From: DASUPK01 sp963843085
Lineage (GTDB): Bacteria > Actinomycetota > Thermoleophilia > Solirubrobacterales > 70-9
Assembly: GCA_963843085.1 (NCBI GenBank)
Contig: CAWJJG010000011.1
Span: 62,001-126,000 of the forward strand
Reading direction: 5' to 3'
DNA: 64,000 bases
The notes beneath the pieces were generated by a model that saw only the letters and a list, made by a program, of their open reading frames with translations, made no database searches and was not told the origin of the DNA. Below, piece by piece: positions 30,297 to 38,858 of this stretch. Made by a program: the position numbers and the translations under genes. Positions within the stretch are counted from its first letter, which is position 1, and every line of letters starts with the position of its first letter.

Positions 30297-30611
30297 TCAG
30301 GTGGGCTGCCGCAGCAGCCCGGCCACCGCCTCGGCAAGACGCTTGCCGGTGGTGGTCAGCCGGTACTCGGCGTGCGGTGGCCGGCCGGGGATCAGGCGCC
30401 GCTCGACGATCCCGGCGGACTCGAGCTGGTCGAGCCGGTCCGACAGCGTCGTCGGCGAGATCCCGGGCAGGGACTGGCGGAATTCGTTGAAGCGGGCGGC
30501 GCCGCTGGAGCAAGCGTAGATCGTGCCGAGCGTCCAGCGGCGCTCCAGCAGGGCCGCCACCGAGCGGACCTCGGAGGGGACCGGCGCACAGCTACGACAT
30601 CTGGGCGACAT
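30297..30611 (-). CDS. HxlR-family transcriptional regulator
   Basis: 104 residues. The MarR-like winged helix of HxlR proteins is clear: VAALLERRWTLGTIYACSSGAARFNEF, then GISPTTLSDRLDQLESAGIVERRLIPGRPPHAEYRLTTTGKRL. The N-terminal CRSCAPV Cys pair is the site used for thiol or electrophile sensing in several HxlR members. Its start overlaps the end of lon by 20 bp, so it is read from the lon transcript or from a promoter inside lon. Targets unknown. Confidence 0.9.
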   Translation of the reverse strand: MSPRCRSCAPVPSEVRSVAALLERRWTLGTIYACSSGAARFNEFRQSLPGISPTTLSDRLDQLESAGIVERRLIPGRPPHAEYRLTTTGKRLAEAVAGLLRQPT

Positions 30612-32883
30612 CCGCTCCCCGCTCAGCCGACTCCAGGGCGTGCTCGAGCACCTCGTCGATGCTCATCACCGGGTGGAAGGCCATCTGCTCACGGACCTCC
30701 TCGGGGACCTCGTCGAGGTCGCCGCGGTTCCGCTCCGGCAGGATCACCTCGGTCAGACCGGCCGCGTGGGCGGCGAGGACCTTCTGCTTCAGCCCGCCGA
30801 TCGGCAGCACCCGGCCCTGGAGGGTGACCTCTCCGGTCATCCCGACCGTGTGCTTCACCGGGCGGCCGCTGAGCAGCGAGGCCAGCGCGGTAGTCATCGC
30901 GGTGCCGGCGCTGGGGCCGTCCTTCGGGATCGCACCGGCCGGCACGTGCACATGGAACTCCCGCTTGAAATCGTCGGCATCGATGCCGAGCTCGTCGGCG
31001 TGGGAGCTGACGTAGGAGAGCGCGATCCGCGCCGACTCCTTCATCACGTCGCCCAGCTGGCCGGTGAGCACGAGGCCCTTGTCGCCCTCCATGGCGGTCG
31101 CCTCGATGAAGAGGACGTCGCCGCCGGTGCCGGTGACCGCCAGGCCGGTGGCCACCCCCGGGATCGCCGTGCGCTCCACGGACTCCTGGAAGAACTTCTG
31201 CCGGCCGAGTGCGTCGACGACCTCATCGGTCTCGATCGTGATCGGCGCCTCTGCGTCGCCCGAGGCGATCCTCGTCGCCTCGCGACGCAGCAGCTTGCCG
31301 AGCTCGCGCTCGAGCTGGCGCACGCCCGCCTCGCGGGTGTACTCGGTGATCACCTTGCGGAGGATGGCGTCGGAGGCCTCGACCTCCTCGTCGCGGAGGC
31401 CGTTGCGCTTCACCTGGCGGGGCCAGAGGTAGCCGCGCGCGATCGCCAGCTTCTCCTCGGTCGTGTAGCCGTCGAAGCTGATCACTTCCATCCGGTCGAG
31501 CAGCGGCGCCGGGATCGTGTCGACCACGTTCGCGGTCGCCAGGAAGACGACCTCGGAGAGATCGACCTCCACGTCGAGGTAGTGGTCGCGGAAGGAATGG
31601 TTCTGGGCCGGGTCAAGGACCTCGAGCAGAGCCGCGGAGGGATCCCCCCGCCAGTCCGCGCCGACCTTGTCGACCTCGTCCAGCAGGATGACCGGGTTCA
31701 TCGTCTTGGCGTCGCGCAGGGCGCGGACGATGCGTCCCGGAAGCGCGCCGATGTAGGTGCGCCGGTGGCCCCGGATCTCGGCCTCGTCGTGAACGCCGCC
31801 GAGCGACAGCCGCACGAACTCGCGGCCGAGCGATCGGGCGACGGACTCGCCGATCGAGGTCTTGCCGGTGCCCGGAGGGCCGACCAGGGTGAGGATCGCG
31901 CCGTTGGCGCGGGAGTCGTCCTCCACCCCGCGCTCCTCGCGCAGCTTGCGCACCGAGATGAACTCGGTGATGCGCCGCTTGACGTCCTCGAGCCCGGCGT
32001 GGTCCTCGTCGAGGACCTCCTGGGTGTGCTTGGGGTCGAGCTTCTCCTCGGAGCGCTTCGACCACGGCACCGCCAGCAGCCAGTCCAGGTAGCTGCGGAT
32101 CATCGATGACTCCGGTGACTGCTCGCCCTGGCGCTCGAGGCGCCTCAGCTCCTTCTCGGCCTGCTCGGCGACGGCCTCGGGCATGCCCGCGTCGGCGATC
32201 TTCTTCTCGTACTCGCCGATCAGGTCGCCCTCGTCCTCGCCGAGCTCCTTGCGGATCGACTCCATCTGCTTGCGCAGGAAGTACTCGCGCTGCTGCTTCT
32301 GCGCGCCGGAGTCGACGTCGTCGCGGATCTTGACGCGGACCTGGAGCTCCGCCAGGCGCTCGCGCTGCATCTCCACCGCGAGCTCCAGCCGTGAGGTGAC
32401 GTCCAGCGTCTCCAGCAGCTTCAGCTTCTGCTCCCGGGTGAGATCTGGGCTCAATGCAGTCGTATCGGCCAGCGCTCCGGGCTCCTCGATGGAGCGCAGG
32501 AAGGCGCCGATCCGCTCGTCGGCGCCGCGCAGCTCGAGGATCTCCTCTACCACCGCGCGGTACTCGCGCATCAGCTCATGGCCGCGCTCATCCTCGGGAT
32601 TGCCGTCGTGGATCTCCTGGACTTCGACGCGCAGCTCATCGCCTTCTCCGGGCTGAGCCTGGCCGGCGAGCCCTCGATGCAGGCCGACGACGGTTGCGGC
32701 CCATCCGCCGTTCGGCAGCTGGGCACGCTCGACGACCTCGGCGACCACGCCGATTCGGCCGAACTCGCCGTCCTGGCGCGGGAGCAGGAAGACACGGTCC
32801 TCGTCTGCGGTGTCGATCGGCAGCGTTGCCGTGACGCCGGGGAAGACGATCGCTTCATCAAGGGGAATCAGAAGAAAGGTCAT
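30592..32883 (-). CDS. lon: ATP-dependent Lon protease
   Basis: 763 residues from ATG 32883 (a TTG at 32895 is upstream in frame). N-terminal LAN domain (FLLIPLDEAIVFPGVTATLP), then a coiled region with the EYFLRKQMESIRKELGE signature. The AAA+ domain follows with Walker A GPPGTGKTSIGES, Walker B VILLDEVDKVG and the sensor/Arg finger, and finally the Lon protease domain with catalytic Ser in PKDGPSAGTAM and Lys in PIGGLKQKVLAA. It degrades misfolded and regulatory proteins in the cytoplasm. It ends 20 bp inside the HxlR gene. No HspR-type repeat was recognised upstream. Confidence 0.97.
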   Translation of the reverse strand: MTFLLIPLDEAIVFPGVTATLPIDTADEDRVFLLPRQDGEFGRIGVVAEVVERAQLPNGGWAATVVGLHRGLAGQAQPGEGDELRVEVQEIHDGNPEDERGHELMREYRAVVEEILELRGADERIGAFLRSIEEPGALADTTALSPDLTREQKLKLLETLDVTSRLELAVEMQRERLAELQVRVKIRDDVDSGAQKQQREYFLRKQMESIRKELGEDEGDLIGEYEKKIADAGMPEAVAEQAEKELRRLERQGEQSPESSMIRSYLDWLLAVPWSKRSEEKLDPKHTQEVLDEDHAGLEDVKRRITEFISVRKLREERGVEDDSRANGAILTLVGPPGTGKTSIGESVARSLGREFVRLSLGGVHDEAEIRGHRRTYIGALPGRIVRALRDAKTMNPVILLDEVDKVGADWRGDPSAALLEVLDPAQNHSFRDHYLDVEVDLSEVVFLATANVVDTIPAPLLDRMEVISFDGYTTEEKLAIARGYLWPRQVKRNGLRDEEVEASDAILRKVITEYTREAGVRQLERELGKLLRREATRIASGDAEAPITIETDEVVDALGRQKFFQESVERTAIPGVATGLAVTGTGGDVLFIEATAMEGDKGLVLTGQLGDVMKESARIALSYVSSHADELGIDADDFKREFHVHVPAGAIPKDGPSAGTAMTTALASLLSGRPVKHTVGMTGEVTLQGRVLPIGGLKQKVLAAHAAGLTEVILPERNRGDLDEVPEEVREQMAFHPVMSIDEVLEHALESAERGADVAQMS

Positions 32884-33077
32884 GGCAAGATCCAATTTCT
32901 GTAGTTAGTCCATACAGGATAGCGAGCCGAGCGGGCGGCGGGTCGGGGAAGTACCGAGCGGGCACCGTACGGACTACGGTGTCCGACCAAACTGGTGGAG
33001 CGTAGGGTCGGGATGTCCCGTCCGGACTTGATCCTGGGTCGGTGCGGCCGTCCACCGCCAGTCGAAGGGAGATTGAG

Positions 33078-33890
33078 ATGCAAATGCGCGTTCTCTGCGG
33101 CGCATCCTTGCTGCTTGTGGCCCTCACCCTCACCGCCTGCGGCGGCTCGAGCGATTCCCAGAGCAACGCGCAGGCGCTCACCTCGCTCGAGCGGGCGACC
33201 GAGGTCGCCCGTCTGCAGAGCGAGACGGGGCAGCTCGTCGATGCTCTCTCGGCTGATCCCTCGGACGCGAGGCTCGCCAGCCTCCGTGCGAGCACCCGGA
33301 GGCTGCGGGGACGGGCTGCTCGCCTGACGACGGAGACGGCAGCCGACCCGATCGGCCCGGACCTGACCGTGAGCGCGAGGGAGACCGGCGCCGGGCTGAG
33401 CGATCTGGGGGTTGCCGAACGGGATCTGGCCTCTGATCGCGCCTCACGTGCCCAGCGGCGCGCCCGGGCTCACCTGAAGGCGGCGAACCGGCGCCTGCGG
33501 GGCGCCGTCGCCTCCGGTATCAGCGCGCTCGGGGATCCGGGCCAGCTCTCGGCGGAGCAGCGCACCCTGGTCGCGCGGATCCGCTCCAACCTGACCAGCT
33601 CCGACCAGTCGCTGGAGGCCGGCTTCGCGAAGCTCGGCACCCTGATCTCGCAGAAGCAGGCGGCGGCGCAGGCGGCGGCAGCCGCGGCAGCAGCAGCGGC
33701 ATCCGCCGCGGCTTCCCAGGGATCGGGGGGATGCCCCCCGGGGACCACGCTCTCGCCGGACGGCCAGCTCTGCTCGAATGGGGAGCCCCCGTCGAGCTCT
33801 GCCCCCGGGATCCAGTGCCAGGACGTCGGGAGTCTGACTCTGGCGGAACGTCAGGTGTGCTGCACAAGATCCGGGATCGGCTGCGATTGA
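33078..33890 (+). CDS. Lipoprotein of a local paralogous family, member A
   Basis: 270 residues from ATG 33078 with GAAGGGAGATTGAG upstream. Signal peptide with lipobox LTLTACGGS, then SSDSQSNAQALTSLERATEVARLQSETGQLVDALSADPSDARLASLR, a long alpha-helical domain with repeated Ala/Arg/Leu (coiled-coil-like, about 30-200), a poly-Ala run, and a short end containing GGCPPGTTLSPDGQLCSNG. The same frame recurs in the adjacent gene at 33925 and, more divergent, at 38855 and 40121. No known domain; a surface scaffold or sensor is possible. Confidence 0.75.
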   Translation: MQMRVLCGASLLLVALTLTACGGSSDSQSNAQALTSLERATEVARLQSETGQLVDALSADPSDARLASLRASTRRLRGRAARLTTETAADPIGPDLTVSARETGAGLSDLGVAERDLASDRASRAQRRARAHLKAANRRLRGAVASGISALGDPGQLSAEQRTLVARIRSNLTSSDQSLEAGFAKLGTLISQKQAAAQAAAAAAAAAASAAASQGSGGCPPGTTLSPDGQLCSNGEPPSSSAPGIQCQDVGSLTLAERQVCCTRSGIGCD

Positions 33891-33924
33891 GTATCCCGGC
33901 CCCGTAAGGCTGGACACCCCGACG

Positions 33925-34713
33925 GTGATCGAAGTGAAGCGCCTGGGGATCGCCCTGGCGGTCGCCGCTATGGCGGCCGCCCTCGCCTCCTGCGGCGGCT
34001 CGAGCGACTCCCAGAGCAACGACCAGGCGCTCGCCCAGCTGGAGCGCGCCACCCAGGCGGCAAAGCTGCAGACCGATACCGGCCAGGTCGTCGACAAGGT
34101 CGCCGCCGACCCCTCCGATGCCGAGCTCGCCGACCTCCAGACCCGGATCGGCGCCCTCCAGCAGCGCGCTGCCGAGCTCGCCGGCGGCTCCGCCGCAGAC
34201 CCCTTCGGGACCAACGTCGTCGCCGGTGCGAGGGACACCCGCGTCGCCCTGATCGAGCTCGTGGTGGTCACTCGCGATCTCTCCTCGGATAGCGCCAGGG
34301 CCGCCCAGCGACGCGCCCTGATTCGCCTGAGGGCGGCCAACAGGCGCCTTCGCAGCGCCGTCGGCATCGCGGTGGCAGGTTTACAGGGCAATGGGCCCTC
34401 GACAGAGCAGCAAAACTCGATCAACCAGATTCAGGCCAACCTCAGCGCCTCCGATCAGGCAATGAGCGCGAGCTTCACCAAGCTCGGTGGGCTGATCGAT
34501 GAGAAGCTGGCGGCGGCGCAGGCGGCTGCGACTACAACTAGCCAGGCATCGGGAGGGTGCCCTCCAGGGACAAGCCTCTCGCCGGACGGCCAGCTCTGCT
34601 CGAACGGCGTGCCGCCCGGCGGGAGCTCCGCGCCGAGCACGGCGGGCTCGGGCGGAGGCGGATGCATCCTGGGCGGCCAGCCGGCCACGCCGAGCGAATG
34701 CGCCAGCGAGTAG
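33925..34713 (+). CDS. Lipoprotein of a local paralogous family, member B
   Basis: 262 residues from GTG 33925 (GTG 33934 is also possible). Signal and lipobox AALASCGGS, then SSDSQSNDQALAQLERATQAAKLQTDTGQVVDKVAADPSDAELADL, nearly superimposable on the neighbour at 33078. It has the same helical region ending LIDEKLAAAQAAA, and the same GGCPPGTSLSPDGQLCSNG motif followed by a Gly/Ser/Cys-rich end. The two clearly arose by tandem duplication. Function unknown. Confidence 0.75.
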   Translation: MIEVKRLGIALAVAAMAAALASCGGSSDSQSNDQALAQLERATQAAKLQTDTGQVVDKVAADPSDAELADLQTRIGALQQRAAELAGGSAADPFGTNVVAGARDTRVALIELVVVTRDLSSDSARAAQRRALIRLRAANRRLRSAVGIAVAGLQGNGPSTEQQNSINQIQANLSASDQAMSASFTKLGGLIDEKLAAAQAAATTTSQASGGCPPGTSLSPDGQLCSNGVPPGGSSAPSTAGSGGGGCILGGQPATPSECASE

Positions 34714-34789
34714 ACACGACTGGCGATCGGCGAAAGATCCGCAAAATCTACGGTTGGCTCGGCCTTGCGCCCTGCGCAATGATCCCCCG

Positions 34790-35413
34790 GTGTCCGCCAA
34801 GGACCTGGTCCTCGAAATCGTCGCGGGAGAGAGCGCGGGTCGCCAGATCCCGATCTCGAAATCCATGGAGCTGGGCCGCGATCCCAGCCTCGAGGCGCAC
34901 CTCGACGACGAGCAGATCTCACGCCACCATGCCCGGGTGAGCGTGTCCGCCGGCGGCGTGGTGATCGCGGACCTTGGTTCCACCAACGGGACCTACGTCA
35001 ACGATCAGCCGGTCGAGGGGGCCCAGAGGATCGCCCCGGGCGACCGCATCAGGCTGGGACTGACCGTCATGCAGCTGAGGAGCAACGAGCAGCTCACGGT
35101 CCAGGGATCGGCGGTGGAGCCGGCCCCGCAGATCACCGCCCTGGGACGCGACGTGCTCGAGGTGGTGCCCGAGGAGGAACTGGCCCCTGTCGAAGCCGAG
35201 GACGAGAACCTGCCGGGGCTGTTGGTCGAAGCCAGCGAGCCGGCATTCGTCCAGTCACGCTCCGGGGGCGCCGGTGACGCTCCGGCAATCGACGACCCCG
35301 GTGCCATCGCCAAGCTGGTCGATGTCCGCGTCAAGCACCAGACCAACGTGGCCGCCTTCGCCCTGCTCGGCACCGCGGGCCTGGCGGTGCTGATCTATTT
35401 CGGCGTCCGCTAG
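34790..35413 (+). CDS. FHA-domain protein with C-terminal membrane helix
   Basis: 207 residues from GTG 34790. The FHA domain (about 5-100) has IPISKSMELGRDPSLEAHLDDEQISRHHARVSV, and LGSTNGTYVNDQPVEG: the Gly-Arg, Ser-Arg-His and Asn contacts for phospho-Thr. An acidic linker follows (EVVPEEELAPVEAEDEN). The tail has one helix, AAFALLGTAGLAVLIYFGV, which places the FHA domain in the cytoplasm at the membrane. It probably docks phosphorylated targets of the Ser/Thr kinases at 42-46 kb. Confidence 0.9.
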   Translation: MSAKDLVLEIVAGESAGRQIPISKSMELGRDPSLEAHLDDEQISRHHARVSVSAGGVVIADLGSTNGTYVNDQPVEGAQRIAPGDRIRLGLTVMQLRSNEQLTVQGSAVEPAPQITALGRDVLEVVPEEELAPVEAEDENLPGLLVEASEPAFVQSRSGGAGDAPAIDDPGAIAKLVDVRVKHQTNVAAFALLGTAGLAVLIYFGVR

Positions 35414-35445
35414 AGCCGCGTCGGCGGCGCTGGGCCGGGTGAGCG

Positions 35446-36429
35446 GTGCCTGACAGGGCGCGCCTGTACCGACGGCGCCGGATCGCCGCACTCTTGGCTA
35501 TAGGCCTGCTCGCCGCGGCCGCAGTCGTCGGTGTCCAGGCGCTCTCGGGGGGCGGCGGCAAGGCGGCGAACTCCGACCAAGGATCGAAGGCCGCCAAGCG
35601 CGCCGAGCGCCTGCGACAGCTGCAGCGCAAGATCCACAACGCCACCGACTCCACGCCGGCGGCCACCTCGCCTCCCGGCACCGCACAGGAGAAGCGCGGC
35701 TCGTTCAAAGCTCTGGCCGCGCAGCTTCCGGGCCGGGCCGGAATCGCCTACACCGCCCCGGGCCGAAGCGGAGCGATCGTCACCGCCGGAAGCCTTCAGA
35801 CGGGCTCGGCCTGGTCGACGAGCAAGGTGCCCCTGGCGGCGCGCGTGATCAAGGACGCCGGAGGATCCGGATCGCTCAGCTCGGAGCAGCGGTCCCTGAT
35901 CTCCTCGGCGCTGCAAGCCAGCGACAACGCCGCCGCGATGCAGCTCTGGGACGAGCTCGTCTCCCGCTACGGCGGGGCCTCCGGCGCGGCCCGGGCCGTC
36001 ACCCAGATCCTGAGGGCCGCCGGCGACCCCACCACCACGGTCTCCTCGGTCGGGCGGGGCGCTTTCTCTCCTTACGGCCAGACCGAGTGGAGCCTCAAGG
36101 CCCAGGCCCGCTTCATGGCCTCGCTTGCCGCCGGCTGCGTTCCCGGCAGCCCCTACCTGCTCGATCAGATGTCTCAGGTCGTCTCGGACCAGCGCTGGGG
36201 CCTGGGGACGGCGGACAGCCGCGCCTTCAAGGGAGGCTGGGGCCCCGGGACGGACGGCCGCTATCTGGTCCGCCAGATGGGAACCCTGCCGGTGGGCAAG
36301 AGCACGGCGGTGGTGACGATCGCCGCCCTGCCGAGCGACGGGCAGTTCGCAACCGGACAGCAGATGCTCGACCGGATCGCGCAGTGGGCATCGCGGGGCT
36401 TGGCCCTGCCTGCCGCGAGCGGCTGCTGA
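35446..36429 (+). CDS. Class A beta-lactamase-like serine hydrolase
   Basis: 327 residues. A basic N-terminus and helix (IAALLAIGLLAAAAVVGV) anchor or export it, followed by a charged linker. The hydrolase domain (about 85-327) shows the penicilloyl-serine transferase motifs: S124-T-S-K127 (WSTSKVPLA), S159-D-N161 (ASDNAA) and K262-G-G264 (FKGGWG). This is the S-x-x-K, SDN and KTG layout of class A enzymes. The usual Glu166 of the omega loop could not be assigned by eye, so it may be a peptidoglycan-linked hydrolase instead of a true beta-lactamase. It lies 32 bp after the FHA gene. Confidence 0.8.
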   Translation: MPDRARLYRRRRIAALLAIGLLAAAAVVGVQALSGGGGKAANSDQGSKAAKRAERLRQLQRKIHNATDSTPAATSPPGTAQEKRGSFKALAAQLPGRAGIAYTAPGRSGAIVTAGSLQTGSAWSTSKVPLAARVIKDAGGSGSLSSEQRSLISSALQASDNAAAMQLWDELVSRYGGASGAARAVTQILRAAGDPTTTVSSVGRGAFSPYGQTEWSLKAQARFMASLAAGCVPGSPYLLDQMSQVVSDQRWGLGTADSRAFKGGWGPGTDGRYLVRQMGTLPVGKSTAVVTIAALPSDGQFATGQQMLDRIAQWASRGLALPAASGC

Positions 36430-36454
36430 CGCCCGGGATCGGGGGGTCAACCGG

Positions 36455-37654
36455 TCAGGGCAGAATCGTCCATTTGCGGGACGCGGGCTTGCCACGTACC
36501 CCGGAGGGCGAGACGGCCCGCACCTGGAAGACCTTGCGGCCCGGCTTCAGGTTGCGGTAGCGCTTCGGGGAGTGGCAGGTACGCCAGCGCTTCAGCCTCT
36601 TCGCGACATGCTTGCCGGTCAGCCTGCACTGGAAGCTCGCGCCGGGGGTGTCGGCGGAGTGGAACCGGAAGGAAATCTTCCGCTTTCTCGTCCTGCGCTT
36701 GCCTGCCTTCTTCAGTTTCGGATTGCCGGGGACGGGGGCGAACTTCTGGATCCGGTCGTTATAGAGATCGGCGACGTACACGTTGCCCGTGGCGTCCGTT
36801 GCGATGCCTCTGGGTGCGCTCAACTCCCCTGGGTCAATGCCGCTGGTTCCCCACTTGGTAAGGAAGGCCCCGCCCGAGGTGAACTTCTGAACTCTGTCTA
36901 GCTTTCTATCGGTGACGTAGACGTCCCCGGCGGCGTCGGTGGCGATGCCCTGCGGGTCTCCGAACTGACCGTTGCCAGACCCCTCACTTCCCCAGGTTGC
37001 GATAAAGGCGCCATTCGAGCTGAACTTCTGTATCCGGGGGTTGTAGCTGTCGGCGACGAAGACATGGCCAGCGGTGTCGGTGGCGATGCCCTCCGCGCCT
37101 TCGAACTGGCCATTGCTCGGGCCTAGGCTGCCCCATTTGGTTATGAACCCGCCACTCGAGGTGAACTTCTGGATTCGGTCGTTGTAGTAGTCCGCGACGT
37201 AGACGTTGCCGGCGGGGTCGGTGGCGATGCCCTCCGGGTATTCGAACTGGCCGTTGCCGGAGCCCTCGCTTCCCCAAGCGGTGATGAAGGCGCCGCTCGA
37301 GGTGAACTTCTGGACTCGGTTGTTCGTCGCGTCGGTCACGTAGACCTTGCCGGCCCCGTCGGTGGCGATGTAGAAGGGGCTGAGGAACTGCCCGATACCG
37401 GATCCCTCGCTTCCCCAGGTGGTGATGAAGGCGCCGGTCGAGGTGAACTTCTGGATCCGGTGGTCGGTGAGTTGGGTGACGTAGACGTCGCCGGTGGCAT
37501 CGGTTGCGATGCCCTCTGGGTAGGAGGACGGCCCGGTACTCCACCGGGCGATGAGCCGATAACTCTCCGCCCCGGCCGAGGCCGGAGCCCCGATCGCGAT
37601 CAGGGCGGCGAGGGCGAGCAGCGCGGCAAGGGCGAGGCGGAGCGCCATGGCCAT
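36455..37654 (-). CDS. Secreted NHL-repeat propeller with basic C-terminal domain
   Basis: 399 residues from ATG 37654, which overlaps the stop of the previous gene as TGATG; the open frame begins 18 bases earlier. Signal peptide (LALAALLALAALIAIGAPASAG), then six NHL repeats of about 47 residues (GSGNGQFEYPEGIATDPAGNVYVADYYNDRIQKF type) forming a beta propeller, then about 85 residues beginning LKKAGKRRTRKRKISFRF with four Cys (QCRLTG, TCHSPKRYR). The tail domain is shared with the next gene. NHL propellers bind proteins or polymers; ligand unknown. Confidence 0.85.
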   Translation of the reverse strand: MAMALRLALAALLALAALIAIGAPASAGAESYRLIARWSTGPSSYPEGIATDATGDVYVTQLTDHRIQKFTSTGAFITTWGSEGSGIGQFLSPFYIATDGAGKVYVTDATNNRVQKFTSSGAFITAWGSEGSGNGQFEYPEGIATDPAGNVYVADYYNDRIQKFTSSGGFITKWGSLGPSNGQFEGAEGIATDTAGHVFVADSYNPRIQKFSSNGAFIATWGSEGSGNGQFGDPQGIATDAAGDVYVTDRKLDRVQKFTSGGAFLTKWGTSGIDPGELSAPRGIATDATGNVYVADLYNDRIQKFAPVPGNPKLKKAGKRRTRKRKISFRFHSADTPGASFQCRLTGKHVAKRLKRWRTCHSPKRYRNLKPGRKVFQVRAVSPSGVRGKPASRKWTILP

Positions 37655-38858
37655 CACGGCAGGATTCTCCACTTATGGGACGCTGGCTTGCCGCGCACCC
37701 CGGCCGGGGAGATCGCCCGCACCTGGAAGACCTTGCGGCCCGGATTCAGGCTGCGATAGCGCTTCGGGGAGTGGCAGGTACGCCAGCGCTTCTGCTTCTT
37801 CGCAACGTGCTGGCCGGTCAGCCTGCACTGGAAGCTCGCTCCGGGGGTGTCGGGAGAGCCGAAGTGGAAGGAGATCTTCCGCTTCCTTGTCTTGCCCTTG
37901 ATCGACTTCTTCAGCTTCGGCTTGCCGGGCACCCGGGCGAACTTCTGGATCCGGTTGTTATCGGTGTCGGCGACATAAACATTGCCGGCGGCGTCGGTGG
38001 CGATGTCCGTAGGGAGGTCGACCTGCCCGTTGCCGTGGCCGTAGCTCCCCCCCACGCGGCGAGGGAGGCACCGGAGGAGGTGAACTTCTGGATCGGATTA
38101 TCGGTGGCGCCGCCGTCAGCGACATAGACGTCGCCGGCAGCGTCGGTGGCGATGCCGTAGGGAAACACAAGAAATGCCTGGCCCATGTCTGCAAAGTCGG
38201 TGATGAAGGTGCCGCTCGAGCTGAACCTCTGGATCCGATGGTTGTAGGTGTCGGCGACGTAGACGTTGCCGGCAGCGTCGGTGGCGACGTCTTTCGGGTT
38301 GTCGAACTCTCCGTGGTCGTCGCCGTAGCTCCCCCACTTGGTGAGGAACGCGCCGGAGGAGGTGAACTTCTGGATCCGCTGGTTGCCGGAATCCGCGACG
38401 TAGACGTTGCCGGCAGCGTCGGTGGCGACGCCGGTGGGGTCGTCGAACTGTCCATTACCGGTGCCGGAGCTCCCCCACGCGCTGATGAAGGCGCCGGACG
38501 AGGTGAACCTCTGGATCCGGACCCCGTCAGCGACGTAGACGTTGCCGGAGGCGTCAGTCGCGACGCCGGTCGGATAGTCGAACTGCCCGTTGCCGGTGCC
38601 GTGGCTCCCCCACTCGGTGAGGAAGGCGCCGGTCGAGCTGAACTTCTCGATCCTGCTGTTGCCGGTGTCAGCGACGTAGACGTTGCGGGCGGCGTCGGTG
38701 GCTACGCCGCGTGGATTGTGGAACTGTCCGTTGCCGGCGCCCGAAGTCCCCCACTGCCCGACGTAGCCGTAGGTCTCCGCCCCGGCCGAGGCCGGAGCCC
38801 CGAGCGCGATCAGGGCGCCGAGGGCAAGCAGAGCGAAGGTGCGACGGGCATGCCTCAC
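37654..38858 (-). pseudogene. Second NHL-repeat protein, frameshifted at a C7 tract
   Basis: From ATG 38858 the frame encodes a signal peptide (RRTFALLALGALIALGAPASAG) and six or so NHL repeats, then leaves the family at ASLAAWGG. At 38047-38053 there are seven C, where sister repeats have five (TGGGGGAGC). The other frame picks up exactly there as SYGHGNGQVDLPTDIATDAAGNVYVAD, and continues through the basic Cys-containing C-terminal domain to 37654. So one gene is split by a homopolymer length change: sequencing error, slippage-based switch or true loss. Its ATG overlaps the upstream lipoprotein stop (ATGA). Confidence 0.8.

Noticed and set aside
30523..32109. Plus-strand frame of 528 codons opposite lon
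   Set aside because: It is antisense to the conserved Lon AAA+ and protease domains, with no recognisable motif.
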